From Chryseobacterium echinoideorum (GTDB lineage: Bacteria > Bacteroidota > Bacteroidia > Flavobacteriales > Weeksellaceae), in the NCBI RefSeq assembly GCF_007474535.1, contig NZ_VKNW01000003.1, positions 1 through 64,000 on the forward strand: a stretch of 64,000 nt of DNA. Direction: 5' to 3'. Below are positions 51,443 through 58,822 of this stretch, in pieces. The first letter of the stretch is position 1, and each line of letters opens with the position of its first letter. The notes beneath the pieces are model-generated. The model did not search any database. It was not told the origin of the DNA and was given only the letters and a program-made list of their open reading frames with translations. The translations under genes were made by a program, and so were the position numbers.

Positions 51443-52627
51443 TTAGAATTTCGGTTTTATAGATTTTACAACTTCATCGGTTGTGGTCGGCTGTGGTTTT
51501 ACGGGAGTTCCGTTTTTCAGACTTCCTGTACCTTGCGCAACTACTTTATCACCTTGTTTCACACCATCTTTAATGAGTGCAAGATTATCAATCCTATCAA
51601 TTATATTGACAACCACACTTTTAGCAGTGTCTTTATCTACTTTATAAACATACACAATACCCTGCTGTTCATAAGTAGAACTTTCAGGAACCACCAGAAC
51701 ATTGTCAAAGTTTTTAGGAAACCTGATGGTTCCGCTGTTTCCGTTGCTTAAAAGCTTTTCTGCATTTTTGAAAACAACCCTAAACTGAATAGTTCCGGTA
51801 TTTTCATCAATAGAACCTGTTATAGCTTCAATTGTGCCTTTTTCAGGATAAATACTTCCATTGGCAAGCTGAAGCTCAACCATCGGCAGATTTTTTATTT
51901 TTTCAGGGAGACTTGCACCAACAGATTTTTCCAGAAAGTCAAAATAAGATTTTTCATTCATTGAAAAATATGCGAAAATTTCGGATGTATCTGAGATTGT
52001 CGTAAGCGGAGTCTGATCTGTTGGACCTACCAAACTTCCAACTTTCAACGGCAGTTTACCAATAACTCCTGAAATGGGCGCACGTATTACTGAATAATCA
52101 ATATTGGCTGCCACACCTTTATAATTGGCAACCGCCTGTTTTCTTGCAGCCATAGCCTGCTGTAATCCTGCCTGTGCCTGTGCAAGATTTGCCTGCGCTG
52201 TCTGGAGCTGCACATTACTGATAATATTTTTCTGTACCAAAGGTTTCAGTTTGTTTACTTCAACCTCAGCAGCATTTACCTGAGCCTGAGCTGCCGCAAT
52301 GCTGGATTCTGCAGCGGCAATACCTGCTTTTGAGGCGGCGGCATTTTCGGTCAGAATATTGGTTTCAAGCCGGAATAATGGCTGTCCTTTGGTTACATAC
52401 TGCCCTTCATCTACCAAAACCTGAGTAATATAACCCTGAATTTTAGCTCTTACATCATTATTTATTCTTCCCTGAATGGTTGCAGGGAATGTATCATATC
52501 CCACTATATTTTTATTTTCTACAGAAACTACAGGATACGGTTTAGCACCATCCTGCTTAGGAGCTTCTTCTTTGCAGGCAGTAAGCAATAATGCTCCCGC
52601 AGAAAATAGTATAAGCTTATTTGTCAT
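51443..52627 (-). CDS. RND efflux membrane fusion protein (AcrA family)
   Basis: The 394-residue periplasmic adaptor lipoprotein has Cys18 in ALLLTACKEEAPK. It has a lipoyl-like half-motif (about 65-95, GYITQVLVDEGQYVTKGQPLFRL in part), a long alpha-hairpin coiled coil rich in Ala and Gln (about 95-175), the second lipoyl half with SVIRAPISGVIGKLPLKVGSLV, and beta-barrel and membrane-proximal domains. It links permease and outer membrane duct. It starts 1 bp after the regulator gene. Confidence 0.95.
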   Translation of the reverse strand: MTNKLILFSAGALLLTACKEEAPKQDGAKPYPVVSVENKNIVGYDTFPATIQGRINNDVRAKIQGYITQVLVDEGQYVTKGQPLFRLETNILTENAAASKAGIAAAESSIAAAQAQVNAAEVEVNKLKPLVQKNIISNVQLQTAQANLAQAQAGLQQAMAARKQAVANYKGVAANIDYSVIRAPISGVIGKLPLKVGSLVGPTDQTPLTTISDTSEIFAYFSMNEKSYFDFLEKSVGASLPEKIKNLPMVELQLANGSIYPEKGTIEAITGSIDENTGTIQFRVVFKNAEKLLSNGNSGTIRFPKNFDNVLVVPESSTYEQQGIVYVYKVDKDTAKSVVVNIIDRIDNLALIKDGVKQGDKVVAQGTGSLKNGTPVKPQPTTTDEVVKSIKPKF

Positions 52628-52628
52628 A

Positions 52629-53087
52629 TTATAGTTTATTAAGAGATTCCTGAATTGTAATTATACTTTTATTTAAGAGCGCTTTATAAGCTTCATTTCT
52701 TTCTTCTGCTTCTTTATTTTCAGTTTTTCTGAAGTTTTTTAGATCTTGCATCAGTCTAAGTTCATCTTTCATCTTTTGAACAATTTTCTCGAACCTGATT
52801 CTTTTATAATCATCATTGGCAAAAAAATATCTTTTACGCTCATCCATCTTATTGATATCAACTATGAGCTGAAGATTGAGAAGAAGGCTTAAACTTGTAG
52901 ATACCGAGCTTTTGCTTGCCGAAAAAACTTCTACAAATTCATCAAAAGTAATTCCCACCTTATCAAAATCGAAAATGAGGTAGGAATATATTTTGGACGC
53001 TAATGGCGGCAGATTAAGAACAGTTCCGTAAAATTTTACGGCATCCTGAAAAATTTTCTTATCTACCTCTAATGTTTGCTTCATCAA
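52629..53087 (-). CDS. GbsR/MarR-type transcriptional regulator of the efflux operon
   Basis: The 152-residue protein has a winged helix (about 20-85: PPLASKIYSYLIFDFDKVGITFDEFVEVFSASKSSVSTSLSLLLNL; recognition helix SKSSVSTSLSLL) and a long C-terminal helix for dimer formation. It is of the GbsR type often found at the head of RND operons in Bacteroidota and should repress its own operon until a drug or metabolite binds. An inverted repeat and -7 box lie just upstream. Confidence 0.85.
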   Translation of the reverse strand: MMKQTLEVDKKIFQDAVKFYGTVLNLPPLASKIYSYLIFDFDKVGITFDEFVEVFSASKSSVSTSLSLLLNLQLIVDINKMDERKRYFFANDDYKRIRFEKIVQKMKDELRLMQDLKNFRKTENKEAEERNEAYKALLNKSIITIQESLNKL

Positions 53088-53114
53088 TTATATTTTCTCC
53101 AAAAATATTGATTA

Positions 53115-53139
53115 GTTCGGAACAAAACGAACAAACTTA
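53115..53139 (-). promoter_or_regulatory. Promoter and likely operator of the efflux operon
   Basis: On the minus strand TAAGTTTG (53139-53132) is a full -7 match. Just downstream is the inverted repeat GTTCG-N8-CGAAC (53115-53119 and 53128-53132), which partly overlaps the -7 box and covers the expected start. This is the right place for an autorepressor. The -33 element is weak. Confidence 0.5.
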
Positions 53140-53199
53140 ATAGAGTTTATAAATAATAAGCTTCTATAAGAATCAATGAAATCTGATTTAACTTTTACT

Positions 53200-53718
53200 T
53201 TAAGAAATAATCTTCTCGTAAGCTTTACGCACTCCACCTGCTAAAAATACTTCCCCGCAATAGATATAACCTTTTGATTCTAAAATTTTCAGCATTGCAG
53301 TATTATCAAAATTAGTGTCAACTTTTACACTCTGAATTCCACAGGAAGTTGTGAAATTTTCAATTTGATCAAACAAAATTTTTACCAATCCTTTTCCTGA
53401 GAAATCATTATGCACGGCTACTCTGTGTACAACTACAAATTCTCCGTTACTTAACCATTCACCGTCAATATTACTGTAAGCGGGTTCATCATTCTGAATA
53501 AGCGCAGTGTAAACGGCAACCCTGTCATCAATTGTTAATACATATCCGAAGTCTTTACAAACATCACTTTGAATAGTATTAAGATTAGGATAACCATTCT
53601 GCCATTGCGAGCTTCCGTCATTCTTTCTTCTTTCTATAGCCTGTTGAATAATTTCCCAAATATTGTCTATATCTCTATAATCTGCTTTTCTAAAATGAAT
53701 TTTATTATTATCAGTCAT
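53200..53718 (-). CDS. GNAT family N-acetyltransferase
   Basis: The 172-residue protein has one GNAT domain: an N-terminal IHFRKADYRDIDNIWEIIQQAI, the core strand VVHRVAVHNDFSGKGLVKILFDQIE with the acetyl-CoA pyrophosphate loop (variant of Q/RxxGxG/A, here DFSGKG), and KVDTNFDNTAMLKILESKGY at the end. It transfers an acetyl group to an unknown amine. Stands alone. Cytoplasmic, with no signal. Confidence 0.9.
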   Translation of the reverse strand: MTDNNKIHFRKADYRDIDNIWEIIQQAIERRKNDGSSQWQNGYPNLNTIQSDVCKDFGYVLTIDDRVAVYTALIQNDEPAYSNIDGEWLSNGEFVVVHRVAVHNDFSGKGLVKILFDQIENFTTSCGIQSVKVDTNFDNTAMLKILESKGYIYCGEVFLAGGVRKAYEKIIS

Positions 53719-53798
53719 ACATATTTTTTACTAAAACTTTTAAAATTTCAAATATCATAATTAATACCAAATACTTTTGATTAATTTTCATTCATAAA

Positions 53799-53829
53799 AA
53801 ACCGAAAGCTAATAATTAACTTTCGGTTT
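53799..53829 (-). terminator. Terminator of the DUF2007 gene
   Basis: A 10-bp stem, aaaccgaaag (53799-53808) and ctttcggttt (53820-53829), has an 11-nt loop. Six As on the left give the T-run on the minus strand. Confidence 0.85.
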
Positions 53830-53867
53830 CTGAAGTAGTAAAATTTAAAATTATGAATTTGTTTTAA

Positions 53868-54101
53868 TTAATTTTCATTTTGCTGAAGATAAGCATCAAT
53901 AATTTCAAATGCTTTTTTTTCGTCCTGTAAATCAACCATCACTTTAAGAGTAGTTGCAGTGGGAGTCGTTGTGAATGTCAAATAATTATTTTCCACGTCA
54001 TTCGTAATCTGCGCATCATCCAATTTAGATTTAATCAGCTGTATCTCAGCAGGTTTATCACTTTCAAAAACTGATACTCTAGTATTTCTGTCCATATTCA
54101 T
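53868..54101 (-). CDS. Small DUF2007-like protein
   Basis: The 77-residue protein has a ferredoxin-like alternation: TRVSVFESDKPAEIQLIKSKLDDAQI, then VENNYLTF, then a strand TLKVMVDLQDEKKAFEIIDAYLQQ. It matches the DUF2007 family of putative signalling proteins, small and cytoplasmic. The start may be the first or the third codon (both ATG). It lies 58 bp after the lysine transaminase gene on the same strand and may be transcribed with it, with no functional link known. Confidence 0.72.
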   Translation of the reverse strand: MNMDRNTRVSVFESDKPAEIQLIKSKLDDAQITNDVENNYLTFTTTPTATTLKVMVDLQDEKKAFEIIDAYLQQNEN

Positions 54102-54158
54102 TACATTTTGAGTATCTAAATATAGAAATTTTTATTTAAAATTCCAAATTACGAAGTT

Positions 54159-55484
54159 TTAAATTTTATTAATATTATTTTCAATTTTATCTAAAGCGAT
54201 CTGAATTTCTTCTTTTGTAACATTAAGATGTGGTCTGAAACGTATTGACTGATCCCCGCAAGCAAGAATGATTAAATAATCCTGATACAGTAGGTTTCTC
54301 AATTGATCTCTCTGTGATCCTGTAGGTAAATCAACAGCACACATCAATCCTTTACCTCTTGGATTTGATAATTTTTCGGGATATTTCTGAGCTAAATCCT
54401 GAAGGCCTTGCAAAAGATATTCTCCTACAACTTTAGCATTTTCTACAAGATTTTCTTTCTCAATCACTTCCATTACCAGCTGGAAACGAAGCATATCAAT
54501 AAAATTTCCTCCGAATGTAGAATTGATTCTGGAACTCTCCCTGAATACATTGTTTGGGATTTCGTCGAATTTTTCCTTATTCGCCAAGACTCCGCAAACC
54601 TGCGTTTTTTTACCAAAAGAAATAATATCCGGTCTCACGCTGAAATGCTCAAATGCCCACATTTTCCCGGTAATTCCTATTCCTGTCTGCACTTCATCAA
54701 AAATCAGTAATACTTCATGCTCATCACAGATATTTCTTAAACCCTGAAAAAACTCATCTCTGAAATGGTTATCACCGCCTTCCGCCTGAATGGGTTCTAT
54801 AACGATGCATGCAACCTGATTCGGGTTGGCAAGAATAGCTTCTGTAATCTGGATCAATGCTAAATTTTCATTTTTAATGGTTTCTTCAAGATTTTCTTCC
54901 GTTATTGGAAAATGCAATTTAGGATTAAGAATTCTTGGCCAGTCAAACATTGGGAAGTATTGATATTTTCTAGGATCCGAAGTATTGGTTAAGCTTAAAG
55001 TATAACCGCTTCTTCCGTGGAATGCCTGTCTGAAATGAATGCATATGCCGGCCTCAATATCAAGATCTTTTTCAAAATTTTTCCTTGTTTTCCAGTCAAA
55101 GCAGGCTTTCATAGCATTTTCTACCGCCAAAGTTCCGCCTTCAATAAAAAATGCGTACTGTAGTTCCTCGGGCATCACTACCCTTTCAAATACTTCAATA
55201 AACTGAGCATATTCTTTGGGATAAACATCTGCCAGTGTAGGTTTGTTTACGGCCATTTTTCCAAGCCAGTCTGTTTTTTCCAGCAGATATGGATGATTGT
55301 AACCGATAGAACCAGATCCAAACATAGAGAACATATCCAGAAAGTTTTTTCCAGAAATTGAATCATGAATCCATGATCCGTGAGAGTTTTCAATATCCAT
55401 TACAAAGTCAAACCCATCTGCCAAAACGTGTTTTCCTACGGTTTCTTTTATTTTATTTGTTTTACTTTCAAGTGTATTGTCCAT
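54159..55484 (-). CDS. lat: L-lysine 6-transaminase
   Basis: The 441-residue class III PLP aminotransferase moves the epsilon amino group of lysine to 2-oxoglutarate, giving 2-aminoadipate 6-semialdehyde. FIEGGTLAVENAMKACFDWK, RQAFHGRSGYTLSLTNT, IFDEVQTGIGITGKMWAFEH and the Schiff-base lysine in DIISFGKKTQVCG are the characteristic pieces and match the enzyme from Flavobacterium lutescens. The next gene upstream encodes the dehydrogenase that would take the semialdehyde on to 2-aminoadipate, which supports the call. Confidence 0.93.
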   Translation of the reverse strand: MDNTLESKTNKIKETVGKHVLADGFDFVMDIENSHGSWIHDSISGKNFLDMFSMFGSGSIGYNHPYLLEKTDWLGKMAVNKPTLADVYPKEYAQFIEVFERVVMPEELQYAFFIEGGTLAVENAMKACFDWKTRKNFEKDLDIEAGICIHFRQAFHGRSGYTLSLTNTSDPRKYQYFPMFDWPRILNPKLHFPITEENLEETIKNENLALIQITEAILANPNQVACIVIEPIQAEGGDNHFRDEFFQGLRNICDEHEVLLIFDEVQTGIGITGKMWAFEHFSVRPDIISFGKKTQVCGVLANKEKFDEIPNNVFRESSRINSTFGGNFIDMLRFQLVMEVIEKENLVENAKVVGEYLLQGLQDLAQKYPEKLSNPRGKGLMCAVDLPTGSQRDQLRNLLYQDYLIILACGDQSIRFRPHLNVTKEEIQIALDKIENNINKI

Positions 55485-55571
55485 ATAATTGTGATTGAAA
55501 AATTAAAAATTCAAAGATTTAAAATAATAATTAAATTAACCTTTGATAACTAAAGTTGTTAAATTGAAAAA

Positions 55572-57122
55572 TTATAAATCAAACTTAATTCCCTGTGCCA
55601 AAGGAAGATTGGTCGTATAGTTGATGGTATTGGTTTGTCTTCTCATGTAATATTTCCATACATCAGACCCTGATTCTCTACCACCTCCTGTTTCTTTTTC
55701 ACCACCAAAAGCACCGCCGATTTCTGCACCCGAAGTTCCTATATTCACATTGGCAATTCCGCAATCTGATCCTGCATGTGAAAGAAATAACTCAGCTTCT
55801 CTCAGATTCTGAGTCATAATTGCTGATGATAAACCTTGCGGCACATCATTCTGAATAGCAATTGCTTCATCAAGACTTGAATATTTTATTAAATATAAAA
55901 TTGGTGCAAAAGTTTCATGCTGAACGATTTCGTAAGAGTTTTGAACCTCAGCAATACATGGCTTTACATAACATCCTGATTCGTAATTTTTCCCTGATAA
56001 AACGCCACCTTCAACAATGAAATTTCCACCTTCTGATTTGCATTTTTCTATGGCTTTCTCATATTGTTTTACCGCATCAGTATCAATTAAAGGACCCACA
56101 TGATTGCTTTCATCAAGAGGATTTCCTATTTTCAACTGACCGTAAGCTTTGATTAAACGGTTTTTCACTTCATCATAAACGCTTTCATGGATAATCAACC
56201 TTCTTGTGGAAGTACATCTTTGTCCGGCAGTTCCGACAGCTCCGAAAACCGCTCCAATGATCGACATATCCAAATCTGCATCTTTAGAAATGATGATTGC
56301 ATTGTTTCCGCCCAATTCCAAAATTGATTTCCCAAATCTTTCAGCTACTTTTGAAGAAACCATTCTTCCTACCCTCGTAGATCCTGTAAACGAAATCAAA
56401 GCAACACGTTTGTCATCTACCAATTTTTGTCCGATTTCGTGATCTGCAACCAAAACGCTTGAAATTCCTTCAGACAGATTATTTTCTTTTAACACTTCGT
56501 TCATTATATTCTGACAGGCAATAGCACAAAGCGGAGTCTTTTCTGAAGGTTTCCAGATGGTAACATTTCCGCAGATCCACGCTAAAGCAGTGTTCCAAGC
56601 CCAAACTGCAACCGGAAAATTGAACGCAGTGATAATTCCTACAATTCCGAGAGGGTGATACTGCTCGTACATTCTGTGTCCCGGTCTTTCTGAGTGCATT
56701 GTATAACCATGAAGCTGTCTAGAAAGACCGACTGCAAAATCGCAGATATCTATCATTTCCTGCACTTCTCCCAAACCTTCCTGCAAAGATTTTCCCATTT
56801 CATAGGAAACCAGTTTACCAAGGTCGTCTTTATATTCTCTGAGTTTTAATCCTAATTGTCTTACAATTTCTCCTCTTTTCGGAGCCGGAATCATTCTGAA
56901 CTCTATAAATGCTTTCTGTGCAGATTCTATTACTTTATCATAATCTTTTTCTTGTGACAGTTTTACTTTGGCAATAAGTTTTCCGTCTGCAGGAGAATAA
57001 CTTTCGATAGATTTTCCTGATGCAAAAAATTTCCCTCCTGTAGAAGTTCCTTTATTGTCATCTTTGATTCCTAAACTTTTTAATGATTTTTCAATTCCGA
57101 AATCTTTGGTTTTTTTTGACAT
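55572..57122 (-). CDS. Aldehyde dehydrogenase, ALDH7/aminoadipate-semialdehyde type
   Basis: The 516-residue NAD-dependent enzyme has FNFPVAVWAWNTALAWICGNV (cofactor), SFTGSTRVGRMV, the catalytic Glu in ILELGGNNAIII (about 265) and the catalytic Cys in GTAGQRCTSTRRL (about 300), and GAFGGEKETGGGRESGSDVWK close to the end. This matches antiquitin-type ALDH7. With the downstream lysine 6-transaminase it would turn lysine into 2-aminoadipate. The two genes are 87 bp apart on one strand. It could also serve other semialdehydes. Confidence 0.92.
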   Translation of the reverse strand: MSKKTKDFGIEKSLKSLGIKDDNKGTSTGGKFFASGKSIESYSPADGKLIAKVKLSQEKDYDKVIESAQKAFIEFRMIPAPKRGEIVRQLGLKLREYKDDLGKLVSYEMGKSLQEGLGEVQEMIDICDFAVGLSRQLHGYTMHSERPGHRMYEQYHPLGIVGIITAFNFPVAVWAWNTALAWICGNVTIWKPSEKTPLCAIACQNIMNEVLKENNLSEGISSVLVADHEIGQKLVDDKRVALISFTGSTRVGRMVSSKVAERFGKSILELGGNNAIIISKDADLDMSIIGAVFGAVGTAGQRCTSTRRLIIHESVYDEVKNRLIKAYGQLKIGNPLDESNHVGPLIDTDAVKQYEKAIEKCKSEGGNFIVEGGVLSGKNYESGCYVKPCIAEVQNSYEIVQHETFAPILYLIKYSSLDEAIAIQNDVPQGLSSAIMTQNLREAELFLSHAGSDCGIANVNIGTSGAEIGGAFGGEKETGGGRESGSDVWKYYMRRQTNTINYTTNLPLAQGIKFDL

Positions 57123-57203
57123 ACAATTTTAACTTTTCGTTTCGCCTAAGATAAAAAAATATTATCCAACAGAAAAATTTTAATTTTTTCAGGCTTATTT
57201 TAT

Positions 57204-57232
57204 TTGGACTAATTATAAACATATTATCTTTG
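57204..57232 (+). promoter_or_regulatory. Strong promoter of the 49-codon gene
   Basis: TTG (57204-57206), 18 bp and TATCTTTG (57225-57232) match the Bacteroidota promoter fully. The ATG follows 20 bp later. Confidence 0.8.
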
Positions 57233-57252
57233 TAAGAGCAAAAAATTTAAAA

Positions 57253-57402
57253 ATGGAAAATTCACAGGAAAAAGAATCCAAATTTAAAAAATGGTTTAAA
57301 CGTGTCGGATGGGCAGGATTGGCATTTTTTACCATAAAAGGTTTGGTCTGGCTGGTAATTTTTTATTTTGGAGCTGATAGTCTTAAAAGCTGTCTGGAAT
57401 AA
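57253..57402 (+). CDS. Small single-span membrane protein, 49 residues
   Basis: The frame starts MENSQEKESKFKKWFKRVGW and continues with a hydrophobic helix AGLAFFTIKGLVWLVIFYFG, ending ADSLKSCLE. The charged basic N-terminus and the single helix suggest an inner membrane peptide with N-in topology. A full promoter precedes it and a hairpin follows. It is too small for most gene finders. It stands between the ALDH gene and the RHH/SPFH genes, transcribed opposite to both. I do not know its function. Confidence 0.75.
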   Translation: MENSQEKESKFKKWFKRVGWAGLAFFTIKGLVWLVIFYFGADSLKSCLE

Positions 57403-57407
57403 AAAAA

Positions 57408-57428
57408 AGCAGAGAAAAAATCTCTGCT
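57408..57428. terminator. Hairpin between the small membrane protein and RHH genes
   Basis: An 8-bp stem, agcagaga (57408-57415) and tctctgct (57421-57428), has a 5-nt loop. On the minus strand a run of eight Ts follows, so it mainly ends the SPFH/RHH transcript, and on the plus strand it may end the small gene. Confidence 0.8.
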
Positions 57429-57448
57429 GTAGCTATATTTTTATTTTT

Positions 57449-57637
57449 TTATTCTTTTTTCTTTCTTCCCGAATTAATCAGATTCTGATTCAGTAGAAAT
57501 TCAATCTGACCATTTACACTCCTAAATTCGTCATTTGCCCATTTTTCCAGAAGCTTGTAGGTAGATTCGTCAATTCTTATCACAAAAGATTTTTTTGTTT
57601 TATTTTCTGAAGAACTCTGGGCTTTCTCTGATTTCAT
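57449..57637 (-). CDS. Arc-like ribbon-helix-helix DNA-binding protein
   Basis: The 62-residue protein has a charged flexible N-terminus (1-15) followed by a ribbon-helix-helix: strand KKSFVIRID, helix ESTYKLLEKWANDEF and helix RSVNGQIEFLLNQNLI, as in Arc/MetJ. It should bind DNA as a dimer at tandem short operators. It is on the same strand as the SPFH gene and 168 bp downstream of it. Tandem 11-bp repeats upstream of the SPFH gene are its likely operator. No toxin partner is seen, so it is not an antitoxin as far as I can tell. Confidence 0.85.
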   Translation of the reverse strand: MKSEKAQSSSENKTKKSFVIRIDESTYKLLEKWANDEFRSVNGQIEFLLNQNLINSGRKKKE

Positions 57638-57672
57638 TTTGTTGCTTGGTTTTTCTTATTGCTTTTTGTTTT

Positions 57673-57775
57673 AACGCAAAGGGCGCAAAGATTTTTATAA
57701 TCTGTTTGTTTTTAAGTCCGCAAAGGCATTTGATTACATCGAATATTCGATTTCACTCAGCAAAGACTTATGCTT
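57673..57775. repeat. Degenerate intergenic repeat with cgcaaag units and a palindrome
   Basis: Several copies of cgcaaag or gcaaag (57675, 57684, 57719, 57769) and a perfect 12-bp palindrome tcgaatattcga (57739-57750) lie between the SPFH and RHH genes. It looks like a decayed copy of an interspersed element. Confidence 0.4.
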
Positions 57776-57805
57776 TATTATTAATATTTATTCTTAAAAT
57801 TAACC

Positions 57806-58684
57806 TTAATTATACAATGTTCCTGCGTTTAAAATTGGGGTTGCTGCTTTTTCACCGCATAAAACTACCATAAGATTGCTTACCATTGCTGCTTTTCTTT
57901 CATCATCAAGTTCTACAATATTTTCTTCTGAAAGTTTCTTTAAAGCTAAATCTACCATTCCTACGGCTCCTTCAACAATTTTTGTTCTGGCCGCCACAAT
58001 TGCTGTTGCCTGCTGTCTCTGAAGCATTGCCCCTGCTATTTCGGAAGCATAAGCCAAATGCGAAATTCTGGCTTCCTGAATAATGATACCCGCTTTGGAA
58101 AGTCTGTCTGTAAGTTCCTGCTCAAGAATAGAATTGATTTTATCTCCTCCTTCTCTCAAAGTTATCGGAGCATGATCGTCTTCCAGATTATCATAAGGAA
58201 AGCTCATTGCCAAATGACGAACTGCGGCTTCGCTCTGCATTTTTACAAAATCGGCATACCTTTCAACATCAAAAGCTGCCTTGTAAGTATCTCCTACTTT
58301 CCAGACCATAACTACCGCTATTTCTATTGGATTTCCCATCTTATCGTTTACCTTCAACGTCTGTCCCTGCAAATTTTCTGAACGGAGAGACATTTTTTGT
58401 GAAGAGTATAATGGGTTGATGAAAAAAAGACCGTTTTCTTTCACCGTCCCTACATACCTCCCAAAAAAATTCAGTACTCTGGAATGATTAGGCTGAATGA
58501 TCATCAAACCTTTCATAAAAAAGAAAGTTACGACAAAACATACAAACGAAACAATAAGATAAGTAACATTATTGTCTACCCTATCATCTACCCCGAGAAT
58601 GAAAAGATAAATACAAAAACCCAGCAATAAAAGACTGATGATAAGTGCCAAATAGCCAGACATAGGTTTTAAAACTTTTTCCAT
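57806..58684 (-). CDS. SPFH (band 7) domain membrane protein
   Basis: The 292-residue protein has two N-terminal hydrophobic segments (about 10-32 and 42-62), then a band-7/SPFH domain (about 65-230, NHSRVLNFFGRYVGTVKENGLFFINPLY in part, and AAVRHLAMSFPYDNLEDD) and a helical C-terminal part with QQATAIVAARTKIVEGAVGMVDLAL. Such proteins form large rings or cages in the membrane and act on membrane order, proteolysis or stress. It is the first gene of a unit with the RHH protein. Confidence 0.9.
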   Translation of the reverse strand: MEKVLKPMSGYLALIISLLLLGFCIYLFILGVDDRVDNNVTYLIVSFVCFVVTFFFMKGLMIIQPNHSRVLNFFGRYVGTVKENGLFFINPLYSSQKMSLRSENLQGQTLKVNDKMGNPIEIAVVMVWKVGDTYKAAFDVERYADFVKMQSEAAVRHLAMSFPYDNLEDDHAPITLREGGDKINSILEQELTDRLSKAGIIIQEARISHLAYASEIAGAMLQRQQATAIVAARTKIVEGAVGMVDLALKKLSEENIVELDDERKAAMVSNLMVVLCGEKAATPILNAGTLYN

Positions 58685-58700
58685 AGTATTAATTTTAAAT

Positions 58701-58730
58701 TGATATCATTTTGATATCATAAAGATATAC
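58701..58730. promoter_or_regulatory. Tandem 11-bp repeats upstream of the SPFH gene, candidate RHH operator
   Basis: TGATATCA at 58701-58708 and again at 58712-58719, with a degenerate third copy, agatatac, at 58723-58730. The spacing of exactly 11 bp puts the sites on one face of the helix. They lie 17-46 bp upstream of the ATG and overlap TATCTTTA (58727-58720, minus strand), a near -7 box. Confidence 0.45.
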
Positions 58731-58769
58731 AAAAAACAGATATAAATTTCATTTTTTAATTTATTTTTT

Positions 58770-58801
58770 ACAAAAAAATCCCGAAAGTAATTTTCGGGAT
58801 T
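58770..58801 (-). terminator. Terminator of the CcsBA gene
   Basis: A perfect 10-bp stem, aatcccgaaa (58777-58786) and tttcgggatt (58792-58801), has a 5-nt loop, and seven As on the left give a T-run on the minus strand. Confidence 0.9.
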
Positions 58802-58822
58802 GTGTATGCATAAAACTGAATC

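Noticed and set aside
57449..57637. Antitoxin of a toxin-antitoxin pair
   Set aside because: No toxin-like gene lies next to the RHH gene; the partner in the unit is an SPFH protein.
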